This document shows positions 40,876 through 53,700 of a stretch of 54,264 nucleotides of DNA, piece after piece; position 1 is the first letter of the stretch; each line of letters begins with the position of its first letter. Both the position numbers and the translations under genes were made by a program. The stretch lies in contig JAAVTG010000808.1 of NCBI GenBank assembly GCA_011947345.1, forward strand, positions 1 through 54,264, given 5' to 3'. The notes beneath the pieces were generated by a model. The model searched no databases and was not told where the DNA came from. It saw nothing but the letters and a program-made list of their open reading frames with translations. The stretch comes from Phytophthora quininea (Eukaryota; Oomycota; Peronosporomycetes; Peronosporales; Peronosporaceae).

Positions 40876-43531
40876 ATGAAAGATAAGGCGGTGCGAGACG
40901 CGAGGAGGAGCAGCAGGAGCTCGAGGCGCTGCATCGACTGGATGAGGAGTGCGTGCATCAGCAGAGAGCGGTGTGAAAATACAACAAAAGAATTCCTTAA
41001 AAGACAATCCATTTGACTGATCGTTTTCTTACTGCAGGGGAACTACCTCAAGGCGTTCGACTGCATGGAGCGAGCGCTCGTACTGCGTCGCCACTTCTTC
41101 GGCATCGAGAGCGACGAAGTGATCCAGGCCTGCCGAGCGATGGCGGAGATGTGCAACCTCTTGGCCATGAGCTTCCTGCAGCAGGACAACTACGCCGTGA
41201 CGATCGACCTGCTTAAGAAGGCCGAAGTGCTGACGCAGCGCCACCACCCGGCCGAACGAGCCACGACGCTCAACAACTTTGCGTGCTACTACCGACGACT
41301 AGGGAAACTCCATTCGGCCATGACGAGCTTGAAGCGTGCGCTAGAGCTGGAGAAGAAGCTGGAGAATGTGCGGAACGCTGCCGATACACAGCTCAACATG
41401 TGCGCAGTGCTATCGCAGCTCGGAAAGCACGAGGAAGCTCTTGAACATGCTCAGGAAGCGCTAATTACGCTGCAGGAAGGGTTTATTCAGGGAAACGCCC
41501 AGTGGATCCACCTGCCGAGGCGCCCACGGCGGAAACGAGTCGGCTCGACCGGATTTCAGTCATGTGCATTGCGTACCACAACATTGGCGTGGAGCAGGAA
41601 TTCCTCAAAGACTATGCAGAATCCGTCGTGAGCTACAAAAAGGTAACTACTGCTGGGGATTGCTGAGGGCTGGTTTCACTGACAATATGCCTGCGGTCGT
41701 TGCCAGGGGTTGGCTTGGCGGAGCAATATTTAGGTGCCGATCATTCCATCACGACTACGATCCGCAACTCGTATCTGGCGGCAAAGCGGACAGTGGCAAG
41801 CAAATCAAAAGTTAGGCCCCATTCGAGTAGTCACGGCCAACCGAGTCCAAGTAAAGCGGGCGTGCGATTATTGCAAAGTCCACGCACTGGCGCACTTCGG
41901 ATGCCCAGTCCCCTAGCAAAAGGAAAAGACCAACGCAACATCCCGGAGGTCCCAACACCACGTTCGATTATCGCAGAGGCTTTGTCAAGAGGACCGATGT
42001 CAGCGTTACCGCCTCTGGAAATTCCGAGTCCGACCAGCGCCAGCAAAACGAGAAATGATTGCGAAACCAAGGAAGCCGCAGCGCAGACATTGTCACCGAC
42101 AGACCCGTTTTTCAGCCCTCGCTTCCGCTTTGAAAATGAGGCGCCGGCTGAAGCGAATAAAAAGAAATCCCATCTCACCGCAAGAACGTCCGTAGCATGC
42201 AAGGTGGAAGTTCGGACACCTCCACCTGCCAAGGAATCTCGAGAACGAAGAAAAGTAGCATCAAGAAGCCCCCAACAACTGCCGGATCTAATGTCACGAG
42301 TGCAAGGAGATCCAGCCGCAAGAAAACATCACCAAAGCAATCAAATAAGGACGAGGAATCCGGAACGACTATAATTGCGCCAAACAACACAAAAGATGCA
42401 AAGCTCAACGAGAATGGTGCTGGTCTAGAGGTGGTAGGTGTTCTTTCGGAACAACGCGATGGATTGATTGGAAACGAGGCCGCACAAATCGGACTTGCTC
42501 GAGTAGATTCAACTGTAGCGATCGTGTTGTCACAAATCGTGCGTGAGGTTGATCCAAACGCGAAGTTTGAGAATAACCATGAAGATAACGCCCGATTGCG
42601 GGCCCAAGATCCGAGTTGCGACGAAATCGATGTAGTCTCGACGAGTGATGCCGATAACAAACATACTCGCGAGATTTGTGAAAGTCCGCACACAATGACG
42701 GAACAAACGGGATCCAATGTTGGCCTCGCTGAAGTAACGTGTGTTGGTGATGGTGAAATGGTAGGAGGTGCAGAATTTGCCGCAGACATGGCAACGAGTG
42801 AATCAAGTATCGTCGAGAGCGGTGTATCTGCTACAGAAAATGACGATCCCAATGAAAATCAAACTCACGACGACGAAGTTGCTGACGAAGGAGAGAAAGG
42901 AGAGATGAATCAAACAGGAGTGTTCAGCGAAATATCAAATCACGAGTTGAACGCGCTTGAGAACCACGATGACTTCTCAGATAGTGAGGTAAATTGCGAG
43001 GCGAACTCGGATATAACATCGCCCAGTTATGAAAACGTTGCTGACACTCATGATCAAGCGGGTGAGGACGAACACAACCAAGCAACAGGTAGGAGTGGCG
43101 ACGAAATTGCCGGCCTTGATAACTCCGCGTTTGGCGATGTAGCCGAGCCGTCTTCTGACGATCAAGCGTGGCAAGTACATCAAAATGGCGATCTTACAGA
43201 TTCGTATCAAGCGACAGATAATATTGTTGCTTGTGACGGAGTCATGCCTGTGGAATCGGATAATGCCGACGGCCCGGACTTTGTCAATGAAGAAACCAAT
43301 TACGACGAGCAAGAACATCCCAACGCTGAAAGTTCTGAACAAGATTGGAATTCCACCCAGCTTGCTAACGACCAACCTGGTGATAACTATTACGTTCATG
43401 GGGAAGGGCCTGAGCTCTCGTATGAGCAACCGTTGCCGGACACTGGCCCCGAGTTTCCTATCGACTCGGATACTCCTCAGGATGGAACAGGAACAAATGA
43501 GTCTGCCTTAACACCAACGCAACGTGAATAA
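40876..43531 (+). CDS. TPR-repeat protein with long acidic disordered tail, three exons
   Basis: Exons 40876-40970, 41038-41642 and 41707-43531 give about 842 residues if four single missing bases are allowed (about 40902, 41492, 41640 and 42250, all in or beside G or A runs). The first about 240 residues hold TPR helices (NYLKAFDCMERALVLRRHFF, YAVTIDLLKKAEVLTQRHHP, ATTLNNFACYYRRLGKLHSA, AALNMCAVLSQLGKHEEALE-like). They end VVSYKKG-VGLAEQYLGADHS. The middle is basic and Pro/Ser-rich. The last about 440 residues are Asp/Glu/Asn/Ser-rich and surely disordered (NENGAGLEVV, SENDDPNENQTHDDEVADEG-like). The TPR part resembles kinesin-light-chain-like scaffolds, so a trafficking or ciliary role is possible. 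Divergent from proteasome beta-1. Confidence 0.7.
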
Positions 43532-43606
43532 ACCCACGCAGCTATTATACATAAAAAACTTGTTTAGTTTCTATTGGTAATTGTTGCAAGCTTGCAAGCA
43601 TCGCTG

Positions 43607-44086
43607 TCACATTCGGAATAACTCGTGCCGCAATCGAGTCAGCGTGGTCATGAGCAATTGCTGTAGCTCTGGATTAGCAATTCCCTCAAAGTCTTCCTCT
43701 GTGAGGAACGCGATGCTGCTCAGCGTTCGGTATCCGCGGCGCTCCAAATCTCGTCCAAACACCGTCAGGCCCGGGTGACACGCAGTCATCCACTGGATCA
43801 CTTCGCCCTGCTCGCACACTGGCACACAAAGTTCATTGTCACGTGACATCCACTTCACCAAGCTCCACAACAATCCCCACGCACCAAAGTTGAAAATACT
43901 GGCGCTCTCCTTGGCGTTCGACAGCCGTCTTCTGACGCGGGGACTTGTTGTGCTCTCCGCCTTGTCCTCTGTCCCTGTTTTCTTGTACTGCCGAACCTGC
44001 GGATCGTCCTCCTGCTTCTCTCTGCGCTCGGGCTTGATCGGCACCGTCGAACGATGCGTCACCGTCTTGACCTCGGCCGACAACAT
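43607..44086 (-). CDS. Small protein with C-terminal SAM-like domain
   Basis: An intact 159-residue frame. The first about 65 residues are basic and polar (HRSTVPIKPERREKQEDDPQ). The C-terminal half (VIQWMTACHPGLTVFGRDLE, RRGYRTLSSIAFLTEEDFEG, IANPELQQLLMTTLTRLRHE) has the helix pattern of a SAM domain: the W-hydrophobic start, LTEEDF and the LL..L..LR end. SAM domains mediate protein-protein contact. Convergent with the TPR gene, 75 bp between stops. Partner unknown. Confidence 0.7.
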   Translation of the reverse strand: MLSAEVKTVTHRSTVPIKPERREKQEDDPQVRQYKKTGTEDKAESTTSPRVRRRLSNAKESASIFNFGAWGLLWSLVKWMSRDNELCVPVCEQGEVIQWMTACHPGLTVFGRDLERRGYRTLSSIAFLTEEDFEGIANPELQQLLMTTLTRLRHELFRM

Positions 44087-44312
44087 CTCCCCACGTCACT
44101 GTCGATACAATTCACTCTGCGCCATCGACCCCCACCATCATTGCGATAAGAACACCTCGCCGTCCAAACTCGTCCCCACAGCAAGTTCCCTATAAATATA
44201 AAACGACCTAAAAACGACATTTGACCAAACGAATACATGGGCATTTCGCCAGCAGACGCAGCAGCAGAGATTGAGCCCCGTCCTTAGCTTTACACCTAGC
44301 AGCAAAGCCCGC

Positions 44313-44812
44313 TTAGATGTCGTCGAAATCGAAGCCAATGTCGTCCTCGCCGTCGCCCTCCATGGCCATGTCCACGGCCGTCTCGTTGATGCGCGCGTTG
44401 TCCGGCAGCTCTCCGTAGGCCTTGAGCGAGCGCGCCTCGTCCGCGTTGTATTTATGAATGATATCCACCTTGCCGTCCTGGTACTCGCGCAGAGACACGA
44501 GGATGATGTCGCCCGCGCCCACCCACACTTTCTTGCGCATTTTGCCGCGGATGTGGCCCAGACGCGTCACGCCGTCGAAGCAGTAGGCCTCCAGGCGGCC
44601 GTTGCCCAGCATCCGCACCACCTGCGCGTACTCTGCCCGCACAGAGAGATAGAGAGATGGATATATAATTAGACCAAGCCAGACAGAGATCCGTCCATCG
44701 TGGCAGACGCACCCTGGCCCTCCTCTTTGAACTCGAGCTCGCGCTTGTTCTCCTCGTTGTCGTTCTTTCCGCGGCGGCGGTTCTTGCCTCCCTTGCCCTT
44801 GTTCTTCGGCAT
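44313..44812 (-). CDS. EIF1A: Translation initiation factor eIF1A, two exons
   Basis: Cytosolic factor that sits in the 40S A site during scanning. Exons complement(44713-44812) and complement(44313-44632), with an 80-nt intron, give an intact 139-residue protein. The basic N-terminal tail is [20 protein letters not shown]. The OB fold ([58 protein letters not shown]) and the C-terminal acidic tail ([15 protein letters not shown]) with the terminal DIDDI-like motif are all present. Start and length match the family. Divergent from the next gene, 169 bp between starts. Confidence 0.97.
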
Positions 44813-44981
44813 CGTCTCGTGGCTTCTCTATCCAACAAGCGGCCAAAATCCCCGACTGAGGTGGCAGCATGTTCGGGTGGTTTCCAGCAGCCCTGTTTTC
44901 ATCCAATCAAAATGCAAGGGAATCATTAACCCTAACCACATCCTACCATCACTCTGTGCTACTCAGAGCCATCCCAAAGGG

Positions 44982-47900
44982 ATGAGCTCGACCTGGCGCC
45001 GGCGCGAGCCGCCCACGCGCGCCTCCAAACCGCCCAACTACCCACTGCGTCGCGCCGTAGAGACGAGTTCCTCGTATGGGTCCTTCCGTAGCCTCCCACC
45101 CATGCCTTCTGCTGCCACAATGGGCCTCTCCATGCTGTCGGCCAGACGTCGCCTGCTCCAGGCCATCGAGCGCAAGATCCGCGAGAAAGAAGACAGCAAC
45201 AACCTCACCACCGAGTTCCGAGACCCGTTCTCACTGCTGCTGGCACTCTGCGCCTCCTTCCGCTTTGCAGACGCCGCCAGACGCTTCGCCGAGCTGGAGC
45301 AGGACCGAGGACTGGCAGCGACGAGCGAGGGACTGTTCCTCGTGGCGGCAGCGGCCGGCAACGTGCTCCTCAACATGACACAGAAGAGACGCCACCACGC
45401 AGAGATGGCCGAGCGTGTGCGCGTCGCCGTGCAGCAGATGCTGAGGGAGCAAGATGGGGACGAGCAGCAGCAGGAAGACCGTCCGCCCGAGTGGCTCGGC
45501 AGTGGCCTGCAGCCGACGATCTTGCTGCCATCCAACAGCTACGTGGCCTGCTACCGTGATAGCCAGTGGCAACGGCTGCCGATGAATCTGCTGGTGGAAG
45601 GAGATGTTGTGGGGCTCATGAGTGGAGACTTCGCACCGGGGAGGTGAAGCCTGTAGGGGCGACAGAGGAACAGCAACATTTGACGTACTCGAGAGGATGC
45701 AAGTTGCCTGCTTGGACCCGACGACAGTCGAAAGAAACGGCGAGAAGCACTGCAACATTTGACCCGCCCTTGTTGCTGGAGCTCTGCGGGGAGATGAGAA
45801 TATTTGAAATGCTCGAGACGCCCGTGGTGCGCGATATCGAGGACGCGTTATTCCGGATCAATCGACCTGTCACGCCTACACAAAAACTGCAGGCACAAGC
45901 ACGGCTGCTGGCTGTGTACATATGCACACTGTACTCGATCTTGGTGCTCGTCGCGATTGGATTGCGCGTGGTTGTCCAGCACCGGTCGCTCGATACCACG
46001 CTGACACACATTTTACTGGGGCCCATCGGAATTTGGCTCTGTTTCGCCTCGCTTAATACGCCCTTGATTCTTTTTGTAGCCGAAGCGGCTGCGACGGCCT
46101 CCATCCTCGGGTCATTCGAGGACATTCTGGTTCCAAAGAGAACAAACACAAGATGAAGGATACCGAGGTAATCCAAGATGAACCTCTCCAGCCACCAGAG
46201 CAAGAGGAAGACTCCGCAATGGATGAGTGCGCAATACCAGCCGTAAAGTCGCGAAATCGCGATAAAAAGCAATCGCGCATTGATAGTGCGATGGCATCTC
46301 TCATGAAAGCCACCACGTTTGCCCCAGCTGACATATATGATGTTGAAGATCGCGAAAAACTTCGCTCGGAAAAGGCGCAAAAGCAATCCGCCGTTATGCG
46401 ATCGCTTCAATATTTCCTGGTCGTGCTGCGCTTTCGGTTGATGCGCTGCGATCTTGCGCATGTGTCTGACCGGCGTCACTTGCCTGTGCCATTCCGCTCA
46501 TTTCGGTTGCTGGAGAGATTGGGGAACATAACTATGCTTTGTTGCTTTGATGACGACATTTTATGTGAACAAGCACCTTCCGTGGAGGAGATTTTTCTGC
46601 TGAACGACAAACAAAGCAACAATTCCATTGTATTGGACTTACATGCGGAACGCCATTGTGATACAGGGCTGAAATTCGAAGATCCCAAATGGAAACAACA
46701 CTTGCCATCACTAAAGCCGATCGGGTTGGCAATTATGGTAAATGACGACGAGAACCCGGAACAATTGTACGAGGAGAACATGCGCTATTTGGCGAACGAG
46801 GGGTTCTGCTCCATTGACGATAATGACGTGAAAGATCCGTTTATGAGGAGCTGTATGCAGCGACTTTCAGCCCATATTCGGATGCTCCCGTTCCCAAAGC
46901 ACCTGCTGAATCTCTCACGCGAAATGGGCTTCTCTGTTGCGGATGACTTGAATGTTTTTCAACGACGTCAGTCCATTCATATTATTTGTCCCCGCCTAGC
47001 ACATCATGAGCACACTAACGATCACCATGACCAAGGCCAAGAGGATACGAGATACCGCGGTAATCTCAAGTCCCATCTCTATTCAACAGTCGTGCTGGAC
47101 AAGCGTTCGCATCGCCATCAGCTCTTATCTCGCGGCCACCCGACTGTTGTACTAGCCCATTGCACTGAGTACTGGGATGGTAAGTCAATATGTCCGCTGA
47201 CGAGCGAGAAACAGCGGGCCATTCTTGATATGTACAATCAGTGGCGCGTCGAGGACCTGGATTGCACTGCATTTTCGTATGTTCCGGTTCCCCACAAGCT
47301 CAATAACCTATTCAATGATTCGAACAGCACAAGTGGTAGCTTTCAAGACTCGTCCGACACTGGGTCGAGCCGCATCCAGCCATCCAGACTCGGAGGCAGA
47401 ATGCCTCCGGTGTATCTTGTTGACGATAGTGCTGCCAGCGAGCTGAACTCTCCGCAATCAATCGGCGGACGCCCAAGCATACCATTTTCAAGCAGTATGA
47501 GTGAAGATCGGGGATACTCAAGGGAGCACAGCAGACTGAGCCAGTCTGCCGGCCCGATGTCACCGTTAGCTTCACCAGATTCAGTTGACGGCAACCCACA
47601 CGACCAAGATCAAACGTTCGTTGGTCGTGGAGCCAAATCGCTGGGCAGTGGACAAATAACTCCACCGTCAAGGCAGCGAGGAAACTTAACCCTGAGTGAT
47701 GTTGAATCGTCCATTGGACTGCATCCCTCCGAGACAAGCTCCGAAAAGGATTCGATGCTTTGGAGGATCCAGGATGACCAGATCTTTTTAGGTATGGTCG
47801 CAACTGGAGTTCAACCAAAGCAGCATACGCCGGACTTTATTGAGGACTTGAATGCTTGTGGAATTCGCTTTGTGTACTTTTCACCTCGTAATATGCGGCG

Positions 47901-49355
47901 AAGCAAACTGCTTGCCGAGAAAATGGGGATCGAGACGGACTGGAACTGCGCCATATCGTTACGCCCACTGGAAAGCGATGGCCCAGACCCTCATCGCATG
48001 ACTTCAAACTATTCCGATTGGGATGTGAAAGCCCGGTTGCCTCATGGAGTTGACGCGATCAAGCGACACCTCGCAGAGGTAGATAATGTTCCATTGTTGG
48101 TGTCACTTTACACTGACAGTACCCCGAAACAATCAGCGAAATGATCTCTATTTTCCAGGAGAACCACGAAGTGGTGATGGGAGTGGGCTCATCTTTAAAG
48201 GAAAGTAATGCTCCGTTGTTTTCAAAGGCAGACATTGCGGTAGCAATGCAAGGTGGGGTGCACGCATTCTTCGACAAGCAGATTCCGCGTGGGAAGGAGT
48301 TGCCTGTGTTTTCAGACGAAGATATTCAGTTTAGTCACATTCTCAACACTCTTGCTTGTGCATTTCGCCTGAGAAACTCGCATGACGTTGGCGAAGGCAG
48401 TCAAAGATTGGATTCCGACGACGAGCAAATGGATTCAGAGACAGGAGCTGCCAGCGTTGCGCACCTAATCGAACTCATTCGGTTGGGACGCCGCATGCTC
48501 ACAAACTTCCATCAGATGAACACGTTCATATTCGTGTCACAGCTCTTCCTAGCCACGTTGATTGTCGCTTCCTATGCGGTGCCGTTTCCACATGTGCCTC
48601 AGCTGAGCTGTGCATCAATCTTCTGGTTGCTGTGGGTTTTAGTCCCAGCGCTTAGCCTGTCAATGCTGGCATCTGCTAGTGAGAAGGGTATCATGAAGAA
48701 GACGCCACGGAAAAACGAGGGCTTTGAGATGGAGGACGATCTGCCACGGTTGGTTTGGTATTTTTTGGCTCGTCACGTCCCCTCGGCATTAGTTTCTATC
48801 GTTGTTTTCGAGTGTTTGCTGGGGTTTTCGTTGCAGGCGTCAAGTGAGACAGATCCTAACATCCTTGAGAACGAACGCTTCCGCAATTTTCGATGGACAG
48901 ACTTTATACTCGACAGCAGCTTGGTGACGTTGCGTCCACGGCCTGCTACCGTTCAAGCAGCGGTAGATCGAGCAGAGGCAGGCATGCTGTTGATAATTGG
49001 TATCTGCATTATTGCTTCCTCTTGTGGGTATTTGTACCGATGCGAAAGTATGTTCAAGTTGTCTCCATTCCGCAACCTTATGTGGGTGGTAGTAGCTTCC
49101 GTGTTGCTATGCTTCCATGCACTAGTTAGTTTTTCTCGAGCTGGCTTCGTTGGGGTCGATGGTGTGACCCTGTGGCATTTTGCGAGTACGTCGGTGCCGT
49201 GGAAATTCTGGCTTGCAGTGTTCGGTGTATGGCCGCTAATTATTGTGGCAACTGACGAAGCAGTGAAGACCCACGACAAGAAACATCTTGTGCGATACAA
49301 CAAATTTCTTCGCATGCAATTTGACACACGGCTGGGTATGTGGAGTCCTAAATAA
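44982..49355 (+). CDS. TMEM94-like P-type-ATPase-related membrane protein
   Basis: About 1458 residues once three one-base breaks (about 45645, 46150 and 48125) are corrected; each lies between well-conserved halves. After a basic N-terminus come helices near YICTLYSILVLVAIGLRVVV and LLGPIGIWLCFASLNTPLIL. A long cytosolic region follows, where a P-type ATPase would have its DKTGT phosphorylation site; here the place reads MLCCFDDDILCEQAP. Later parts resemble P-type N/hinge regions (GMVATGVQPKQHTPDFIEDL, NACGIRFVYFSPRN, VVMGVGSSLKESNAPLFSKA, DIAVAM) and then six or more C-terminal helices. This layout fits TMEM94, a large ER-membrane relative of P-type pumps. The family is linked to Mg2+ handling; activity here is uncertain. 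Confidence 0.78.
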
Positions 49356-49689
49356 TCTTTACCCCTCTCGAGCACCAATGTGGCACCACCATTGCTTGTT
49401 CGAGATATTATCTATGATTCGCACCACAATTAAACTCTCGATAAATGTGCATCTACCGATATTACTTGAGCTTCGTTTCGATTCTTTAAACAAGTGCTGG
49501 TCACCACAGCGTCTGCAAAGGAATGATCTGTCGTATTCGACGTCACACTCCCCGATGGGCATGATGCTAGACAGTATTCGTGTTTAACAAGGTTTAGCTT
49601 TTCGCTGAGTCATGTAATGCTGTAGTGGCAGGGGTTAGACTAAAGGCTGAGCGAGGAGAAGACGATCGCGTCAACCCCTGATCCGGACT
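49356..49689. other. Intergenic between convergent genes
   Basis: The 3' flanks of the TMEM94-like gene and the dehydrogenase. No gene recognised. Confidence 0.4.
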
Positions 49690-50543
49690 CTACCACGGCA
49701 GCTCCGATGCGGGGATCTGCTTGTCCACGTTGAAGAACTTGCCGGAATCATCCAGAGAGAGCTGGGCGATGCGCTCGGCCACGGCGGCGACACTGTCGGA
49801 CGGCTGCAGCGTGGCCTTGATGGCGTTGCCCTTGGTGAGGTCGGTGTCCACGTAGCCCGGGTGGAACGCCACGGCGGTGACGTTGCTGGCGCGCAGCTTG
49901 ACGGCCATGGAGCGCGTGAGCATGTTGAGTGCGGCCTTGGACGCCGAGTAGCCGTACTGTCCGCCGAAGAAGGCGACTGTGTCGGTCTTGTTGCTGGCGA
50001 GGCTGCCCATGAACGACGAGATCTGCGCGACAATGGCCGAGCCGTGGTGTTTGGCCGCCAGTTCCAGGTTGGGCTGCAGCGCGCGGGTGACGAGGAACGG
50101 GCCCACCGCGTTCACTTCGAACTGGCGCATGAGCGAGTGTTTGGTGGAGGACTCGAAGGTGCCGGCCTCGTCGATGCCGGCGTTGTTGATGAGCAGATCG
50201 ATGGCCACGCCGTCCAACTGGCGGGCAGCCTCGAGCACGGACGCCTCGTCGCTCGTGTCCATGGTGAGGATCTTGGACGGGGCGAGCGCTTTCAACTGAG
50301 GCACCGGGAAAGCAACACAAGAAGCACAAGAAACACAAGAACACAAGAACACACAGAAGTGAGTGAGCACACGTCGACTGCTTCGAATGGCACGATTGGC
50401 GGGCGTCTTACCTCGTCGCTGTTGCTGTTGGCTCTCGCCGTGGCGATGACGTCCCAGCCAGCGTTGCTGTAGAACGTGGCGAAGGCGAGTCCGAGTCCGC
50501 GCGTGCTGCCGATGATGAGAACGGTCTTGTTGGTGTCGGCCAT
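49690..50543 (-). CDS. Short-chain dehydrogenase/reductase, two exons
   Basis: Exons complement(50412-50543) and complement(49690-50295), with a 116-nt intron, give an intact 245-residue SDR. The cofactor motif is IIGSTRGLGLAFA (GxxxGxG type). The NNAG motif occurs in LLINNAGIDEAGTF. The catalytic Ser is in ISSFMGS, and Tyr/Lys are in YGYSASKAALNML. The substrate loop contains FHPGYVDTDLTKGNA. It ends VDKQIPASELPW. The pattern resembles C-factor / sniffer-type SDRs that reduce carbonyl compounds; substrate not fixed. A CTCATTTCCGAAAACGC initiator lies 50-66 bp upstream. A LINE ends within about 180 bp of its start codon. Confidence 0.92.
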
Positions 50544-50592
50544 GGTGGTGGAGTTGGTTGGTTGGTTGGTTGGTAGGTGCTGAGCAGCTTAA

Positions 50593-50609
50593 AGCGTTTT
50601 CGGAAATGA
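50593..50609 (-). promoter_or_regulatory. Initiator-like element of the short-chain dehydrogenase
   Basis: Minus-strand CTCATTTCCGAAAACGC, 50-66 bp before the ATG, closely matches the oomycete initiator plus flanking region. It recalls the TCATTCCCAAAAACG upstream of the AAA gene. It lies between the SDR start and the LINE end, so the insertion left it intact. Confidence 0.45.
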
Positions 50610-50722
50610 GGTGTGCGACTTTCAGCTTTGCGCTGCTTGCTATGGGGAGTATGGGGGGGAAGTTGATCCGTGTTAATTAGACTTCTCGAAATGCGAAATG
50701 TACATTCACCTAGAATACATGA

Positions 50723-53700
50723 TCATACGTTTGTCGTCGAGTAGATCGGTGGAGCTGTGAGAAGCCCCGAGTCATTGAGAAACCACGCGTCGTGGCGGAC
50801 GGTAAAAATCCGAGGATGTGTTACCATGAAGCGGCGAAGACGAGTCGCAGGTGAAAACACCTGCAGACAGCGTTGCAGTTCGGATTGCGTTGACGGAGAG
50901 GAAGATCGTAATAGTGCTCGGAAATGGGCACCAAATACAGCATAGACGCGAAAGCTGGTCGTGGAAGCTTCTGGGGGCTGGTGGTCCTCGAATTGGTGTT
51001 TGTTGCGTGCTGTCCAAAGCACATAGAGAACAATGGTGCGCATGACCATCCAGAGTGTCGAAAAATGTTCAACCAGGTCCTTTTGGCAGATTGCCCAAAC
51101 CGGTTCTTGGAGAGTGGTGACCATAGTCCAGGTCACCGGTCCGTCTAGGATCCCCTCCCAGTCCTGTGCGATCATCCTCCACAATGAAGATGCTCGTGCG
51201 CAGTCAAAGAAAAGGTGTCGATCCGTTTCAATGTCACTACAGCCGGGATATGCACAGGTCAGGTCTGACGAGCTGAGAGTGCGTAGGAAATGAAAACGTG
51301 ACCGTGTCGGGAGCAATTTCCAGCTGAGTCGAAAATGCAGATCTGAGTAGACCGGCAGGACAACACGCCGGAGCATCTTCAGAGCTGCGACGGTCTCAAC
51401 TAAATCTGCTTGGCTGAAATCGTCGACTTGGTAGAAAAGTGGATGGTCACGTACAGGCATTTGAGACGGACCCAGTAAAGTTTTCATAGCGTCCTTTTGG
51501 AGGTGAGGGAATAGCTCCACCTTCGTACTCCTCCGTACCCCGACTAGCGGTAGGGGCAGTGCTGGTGTACAAGGGCCGTGAAGAGGGCCCGACGGGCCAG
51601 TCACCACAGTGTAGATCCGATGTAGATCATAGTACAGATTGTTTAGATGGCGCATCCGGTATCGGATAGGCCATTCAGGCACTGCCAACAGGAACCGAGC
51701 CATAAATGTAGGGGCTTCAGGCCATCCTCCATTCATGAAGTCGAGTAAACACCTACATCCGGTCGCTTCAGCGAACTGCGTCCGAAATTGACGTGTCACT
51801 CCAGTTTTCCTAGAAGCGTGAGCGAGGAGTTCGTGTCGTCCAACAACCAGCAGAGGGTGAGTAGAGTGCCACACGTACGCTCGCAGTAGTGAGTGTTGAA
51901 AATGAACCGGATCGACAGAGGTTTCACCCGGCATCCATGAAATAGACGACCACACTTTCCACGTAGACCGCCACCACAACGTAAGCGATGCAACGTTCAC
52001 GAATGCGGATCGAATCGTGTACGGGCAGCTCAGAAAGTCAAACGGAGCCCCAGAAGAACCACCGGGTACAGTGTGAGCCAGCAGTGCCGAAGTAGTCGCC
52101 CGCCAGAGCTCCTCGTTGTCCATGTTTACAAGTTGTTGGAACAGGCGCATCCGCTGAACATCAAAAATCCTCTGTATCAATGGAATTTGCAGTCCGCCGT
52201 TGTTGAAGGAAACATGGCAAATCGAAGCCTTGGCGAGCTTCACGAATCGACGTGACGAGTCCGCACTTCGCGTCAGGAGGTATCGGTCAACTAGTGACTG
52301 TAATCGTTTAATCATAGCTGTCGGCATAGTAAAGTGCGGTGTAAAGTGCCATAAAATCGAGAGAACCATAGTCTGCAGAATGAGTAGTCTGCCCCGATAG
52401 GTACGTGCACGAGCACTCCACCGTGCCAGTCTGGAACCAATCCGTGATTCCAACGACGCAAAAATTGAGTCGTCGCTCACTCCCTGACCAAAAGGTATAC
52501 CAAGATACTTGACGCATTCCGAAGAATTGAGCCCGATCTGAGAAGCCTGGGCTGATACGCGCTCATCATGGAAAGTAAATAATTGTGATTTCTCGAGGTT
52601 GAGTAGAGCTCCGGAGCCGGCGCAATACGATCGAACAATCTCTACTTGACGAGCCAAGCCCGCGAGAGATTTCGAAAGAGGGTGGAGTCATCCGCGAAAT
52701 AGATTCCAGTAGCGGTTAAGTCAACGGATATCGGAATTCCGAGATCCGGTTGGGCTCGGAGGAGGTTGCCGAGAGGCTCGATTGAAAGCACAAATAGCAG
52801 AGATGAGAGAGGATCTCCTTGCTTGACTCCACGTGTTGGAAACAACGCTTCTTGTAGAGTCCCGTTTAGCGATAGTGTCGCTTGGACATCCGAATACAAA
52901 AGACGAACCCAGCTACAGAACACCTCTCCGAAACCAGCTCGCTCAAGTATTTTAAACAAGTAATTCCAATTGACTCGATCGTAAGCCTTCGCAAAATCCA
53001 GAAAGAGAGCGTAACCTTTGCCTCCCCGACGCTGGAGTAAGCTCCGTAGGTCATGGAGAAAGCGTACGTGATGATGCAGGGAGCGCCCTTTGACGAAGCC
53101 TTTTTGGTCGGGGTGAATTAGATCCGGGAGGAAGCGCTGAAGTCGGTAAGCCAGCGATTTGGACAGGATTTTTACATCAACTTGCATCAGTGAAATCGGT
53201 CGGTAGTTGCCTGGGTCCCTTCTGTCCCCTTTCTTGTAGAGTAATGAGACGCAGGACTTTCGCTGCGACGAAAGGAGGCGACCGTGGTCCAGTTCGCTGG
53301 CAAAAACCACCGATAGAACTTCACCAAAGGCTTCAGGATCTAACATATACAGTGCTGGCCCGAGACCGTCCAGACCGGGAGCAGAGAGTTTCTTCAGGTG
53401 GTGAATTGTCCTCGCCAATTCCCCCGCGGTAATCGGCGCGTCCAAAATAGCAGCTTGGGCGTCGTCCAGGCGCCTTACCACCGAATTCAGGAGTCGATCG
53501 GTCATGGTGTTATCAACTCGGGTATCCTCCAACCCATATTTCGGATCGCCAAAGATTGAGCCCCAATGACTTCTGAAAACAGCACTAATGTCGGCGGGAT
53601 CATTTGACTCCACTCCAGACTCTAGTACTATCGCAGGAATAGCCGTGGAGCGTAGCACCGTATCGGGTGGACGAAAAAAGCTGAGGTTGATGCTTCCATT

